Origin: Macrosoma leucophasiata
Taxonomy: Eukaryota > Arthropoda > Insecta > Lepidoptera > Hedylidae
Direction of reading: 5' to 3'
DNA: 64,000 nt
Assembly: GCA_036365455.1 (NCBI GenBank)
Contig: JAWQUS010000008.1
Location: 18,955,501 to 19,019,500 of the forward strand
Shown here: piece by piece, positions 61,240-64,000 of the stretch
Layout of the letters: every line of letters starts with the position of its first letter
Numbering within the stretch: the first letter of the stretch is position 1
Program-made: the position numbers and the translations under genes
Notes under the pieces: generated by a model
Databases searched by the model: none
What the model was told of the DNA's origin: nothing
What the model saw: only the letters and a program-made list of their open reading frames with translations

Positions 61240-61600
61240 CTATCACTAGTGGAAGAGAGTACTAGTGTGTGAGTTTGAGGACGTAGGCACGACTGGATTA
61301 CCTAATTTGCCGCCTACTGATAGTGCTCTGTACTATCGTATTCAGGTTAGGTGGTTTGCCATCTAACCATACATTGTTATAGCTCCGATATGGTTTTATT
61401 GTTAAAATAATTGTGTCTGGTTTTGGGACTGTGAACCGATTAATCACAGAGGCAAAACAACTTAGGCCTCAGGTGTGGCAACGTATCTACATATTGACCT
61501 CCGGTTTTTGTCTCCGGTGTAGATGTCTATAGATTGCAGTCGACACTTACCATCCATGTGATCTACATGCTTGTTTGTTACCATCATAACATAAAAATAG
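61240..61600 (+). repeat. SINE-like family A copy, old and with an internal insertion
   Basis: Diverged but recognisable in order: GTAGGCACGACTGGATTACC, GATAGTGCTCTGTACTATCG, the AGGCCTCAGGTGTGGCAACG block, and CATGCTTGTTTG before CATAACATAAAAATAG. About 70 extra bases sit between the GTGGT and CACAGAGGC segments. A small 5' fragment of the family is at 63672-63718 and a minus copy at 54572-54716. Confidence 0.65.
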
Positions 61601-61716
61601 GAGTTAAGGCAATAGTAGATAGTTAAAATTGAAGAGGAAGTACCTAAGTGTATTTAGCTGAAGAATATGCTACTTTACTGCTGTACTATGTCTAGATAAA
61701 GTTGGTGTAACTCACA

Positions 61717-61868
61717 TTAAGCCTGGTTTGCGCCACGATATTTGTTAAAGTTATTGTAACATTTCACATCCCTCTCTAACTTTAACAGATTTCTTTAAGT
61801 TAGAGAAGGATGTGAAATGTTACAATATCATTAACTTTCACAAATATCGCGATGCAACCCAGGCTTAA
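61717..61868. mobile_element. Foldback MITE, family TTAAGCCTGGGTTGCAC
   Basis: The outermost 10 bases, TTAAGCCTGG and CCAGGCTTAA, are perfectly inverted. The inner arms match the 29252 copy (CATTTCACATCC...GGATGTGAAATG). Confidence 0.83.
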
Positions 61869-62983
61869 TTTGTAAAATCAACCGCTTACGTGTAAATTTA
61901 CGACTCCGTGAAATACCATTTCATTAAATGACGTATAGTACAGGCTTGGATATTTTTTGTAAACATTTTACTCGTGCGTACACACCGTGATATTTCCTTA
62001 GCCACCGGGTGTCGAGAACGTTAAAGCAATTTACGACTTTAACGCCTCTGTTTTAACAATGAGATTTGTGTACATAAATGCTGATAGATTTCGCTGAAAG
62101 TGTCGTTTTGTGAAGACAAATAACGCTCAAGCCAAAAAGAAAAATTTGATTACTGATTTTTTTAGATACAGTAATGTGTTATTGGATATTGTAACAGTTT
62201 TGAATTATTCCTTATGAAATTAAAGCAATGTCGTCGTAATTTTCTTTAAATTTTTTTTTTAGACAATGGTGATATTTAATACTTTGATTAAATTTGTTAT
62301 TTGATTACTGAAAATAGACGCAGGAGATGTGTAACATATTTGGCGCTCCATGCTCTCTGCTTTACCTATAAGAGACTTGACGTGAAAATACATACACTCA
62401 TGTCATTTTAATATTGCTAAAAATGTTTCAACATTATAATAATACTTCATTAAAGACAAAACTACCACTCTGAAATAAAGGTTTAAGAGAAACGCATGAA
62501 TAAGGACAACTTTTTTTTTGGAATTGACTTACATAGGCTGCACGTCTTGAGACGGCATCAATCTACTTCACTGGAAAATCGGCGAGCGCAGAAGGTTCTC
62601 AGCCTAAAAAGACTAATTGGCTTCGATACTATGCAAAATGAAAGGTGCCTCTAGTAAGACGCGAGAATGGCATGATGACGTGCACCGTGAAGACCGCAGA
62701 TTACAAATTTTAATAGTATCGGGCATTTTAAGCTCTGATATAATAATATAAGTACATAAACTAGTCGATATTTTCTATATTATAAAAGATTAAAGTACAA
62801 CATAGTATAATGTTAGGTAAGGTTAGCGTTTAAGGGTAATTATTGCTACCAATGGATATTTACCAGATTACCGGGTCTTATTACGTCATAGGTTAACCTT
62901 TGCGGCATTACCAAGTTCTTCTCTATGTTATCATCTAACCGCAATACAGCATTGTAGAACACCTATTACGTGTCGGCACCAGT

Positions 62984-63119
62984 CGCTTCTTTACAAGAAT
63001 AATGTGACATTTCATCTAAATCGTTCTTTATGAAATGCAACATTATTCGTAGAAGAATAACGTGACATTTCATCTAAATCGTTCTATATGAAATGTCACA
63101 TTATTCTTGTAAAGAGGCG
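62984..63119. repeat. Palindromic repeat of AATAATGTGACATTTCAT units
   Basis: The outer arms CGCTTCTTTACAAGAATAAT and ATTATTCTTGTAAAGAGGCG are inverted. A middle unit (AAGAATAACGTGACATTTCA) repeats the left arm directly. It ends exactly where the next element starts. Confidence 0.8.
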
Positions 63120-63512
63120 CAGTGTTCTCAACCGTACGATAATTATCGTACATGTACGATAATTGAATGTACGATGGTACACTACTATCGTACGCAGATT
63201 GCACGATAATTTCCATATGATGCAAAATTTGATAACTATTAATCAATACAATCAATATTTAGAAGCATTCTGTTCTCACAAATATAGAATCTATTGAGAT
63301 AAAAGTTTAAAAAATGGAGAAATATGATACAAAATAGATAGTATTTCCTTTTTTTTCCGCCTCCGACCCCAAGCTACGCTAGGTAGGTATTGTATTATGA
63401 TTTTAACTTGGTTTAGGGGGCATAATTCTGATGGATACGATAATTTTGGTCGATGTACGATAATTTTACGGCCTCGGTACGATAGCTGCCTGCCATAAGG
63501 TTGGGAACACTG
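63120..63512. mobile_element. hAT-like MITE rich in TACGATAATT motifs
   Basis: Ends CAGTGTTCTCAACC and GGTTGGGAACACTG are inverted with one mismatch and resemble hAT termini. The motif TACGATAAT or its complement occurs repeatedly near both ends. No 8-bp flank duplication is visible. A related end, CAGTGGTTCTCAACCT, stands alone at 31479. Confidence 0.65.
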
Positions 63513-64000
63513 GTCAGCACAATTAAGCTTTATTATAGTTTACACTGTGTAAATCCAATCACTTCTTATAAACGATTTTATTTATTATTTACTGTGTTTG
63601 TTACAGTTGAATTATTATTCCCTTTATTATCTACATAAAAACTAGAAATACTACTCCTGAAACTTATCCCGGCAATTCTGGGCCGGACATTACCACCTGA
63701 CGCCACTACCATTTATGAAATGTAGTTTGGAATTTGACTTATTGGCTTTATATGTTTCTATTAAAATAAACTAGTTAGTATTAAAATCAGTTCTACATAA
63801 GATACTTGCCTTATATACGACTGGCCTCCATAGACAAAAGCTTGGTTGTATCCAGTAACCGCTCACAGGTTTCTAAGAGGATCAAACAGAATATCTCGGA
63901 CGTTCGGAAACAAGCCGGCATAATGCAGTCAATGAGATGCAACTAGGCTTCTTGGTTCTTATATAACTTGTGCTCTTACGTAATGCTTTTTTGTTTGCAC

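Larger units (their letters stand above)
31422..64000. other. 32.6 kb without recognisable host exons, probably Shaker 5' intron or flank
   Basis: The exon at 31421 needs two bases from an upstream exon, so the first Shaker exon must lie here or beyond the right edge. I looked for a minus-strand start resembling the Drosophila N-terminal ball and did not find one. A short first exon could easily escape notice. The region is filled with a BEL/Pao element, LINE, SINE and MITE copies listed separately. Stretches in which I see nothing special are about 33830-34430, 35290-35830, 38410-39150, 39970-40630, 45000-45160, 51330-51700, 55150-55530, 56670-57170, 57770-58490, 60500-61230, 61870-62320 and 63520-64000. 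Confidence 0.6.

Overview
The window is eukaryotic, AT-rich and intron-rich, and looks like genomic DNA of a moth or butterfly. The one host gene recognised is the voltage-gated potassium channel gene Shaker (Kv1), on the minus strand. Its coding exons run from 31421 down to 466, and the gene continues off the left edge (a C-terminal exon with a donor at 465) and on the right (first exon or exons not found). Every inferred intron has GT-AG ends and every exon joins in phase. Together the exons give 527 uninterrupted codons: a piece of the N-terminal region, the T1 tetramerisation domain, S1 to S6, the pore and part of the cytoplasmic C terminus. The lepidopteran assignment is an inference from gene sequence and repeat style.

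The most interesting feature is at 7711-8070. The exon encoding the end of S5, the pore turret, the pore helix and the selectivity filter is present twice in tandem, 100 bases apart. Both copies are intact, 130 nt long and in the same phase, with their own splice sites. They keep TVGYGD but differ at the Shaker turret and mouth residues that set toxin and TEA sensitivity and C-type inactivation (422, 425, 427, 449). The two exons cannot be joined together in frame, so they should be mutually exclusive. A second exon-duplication event is visible at the left edge, where a decayed copy of the C-terminal exon lies at about 180-415.

Layout on the plus axis: 1-683, C-terminal exon and its decayed copy; 5823-6028, S6 exon; 7711-8070, alternative pore exons; 8651-9294, S1-S5 exon; 9901-10062 and 10665-10768, T1 exons; 10769-31303, a 20.5 kb intron packed with repeats; 31304-31421, N-terminal region exon; 31422-64000, about 32.6 kb with no recognisable host exon, probably the next Shaker intron or 5' flank.

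The noncoding part is a dense mosaic of transposable elements. A degenerate BEL/Pao LTR retrotransposon with both LTRs and a 5-bp target duplication lies at 45203-50431. There are several 5'-truncated non-LTR retrotransposon fragments, a tRNA-derived SINE, a very common SINE-like family of about 15 copies in both orientations, hAT-type MITEs with 8-bp target duplications, at least four foldback MITE families, and nested elements (42591-44835, 53764-54114, 36892-38402). Several long perfect inverted repeats stand out. No CRISPR array, operon or other prokaryotic feature is present, and no functional RNA gene was recognised.
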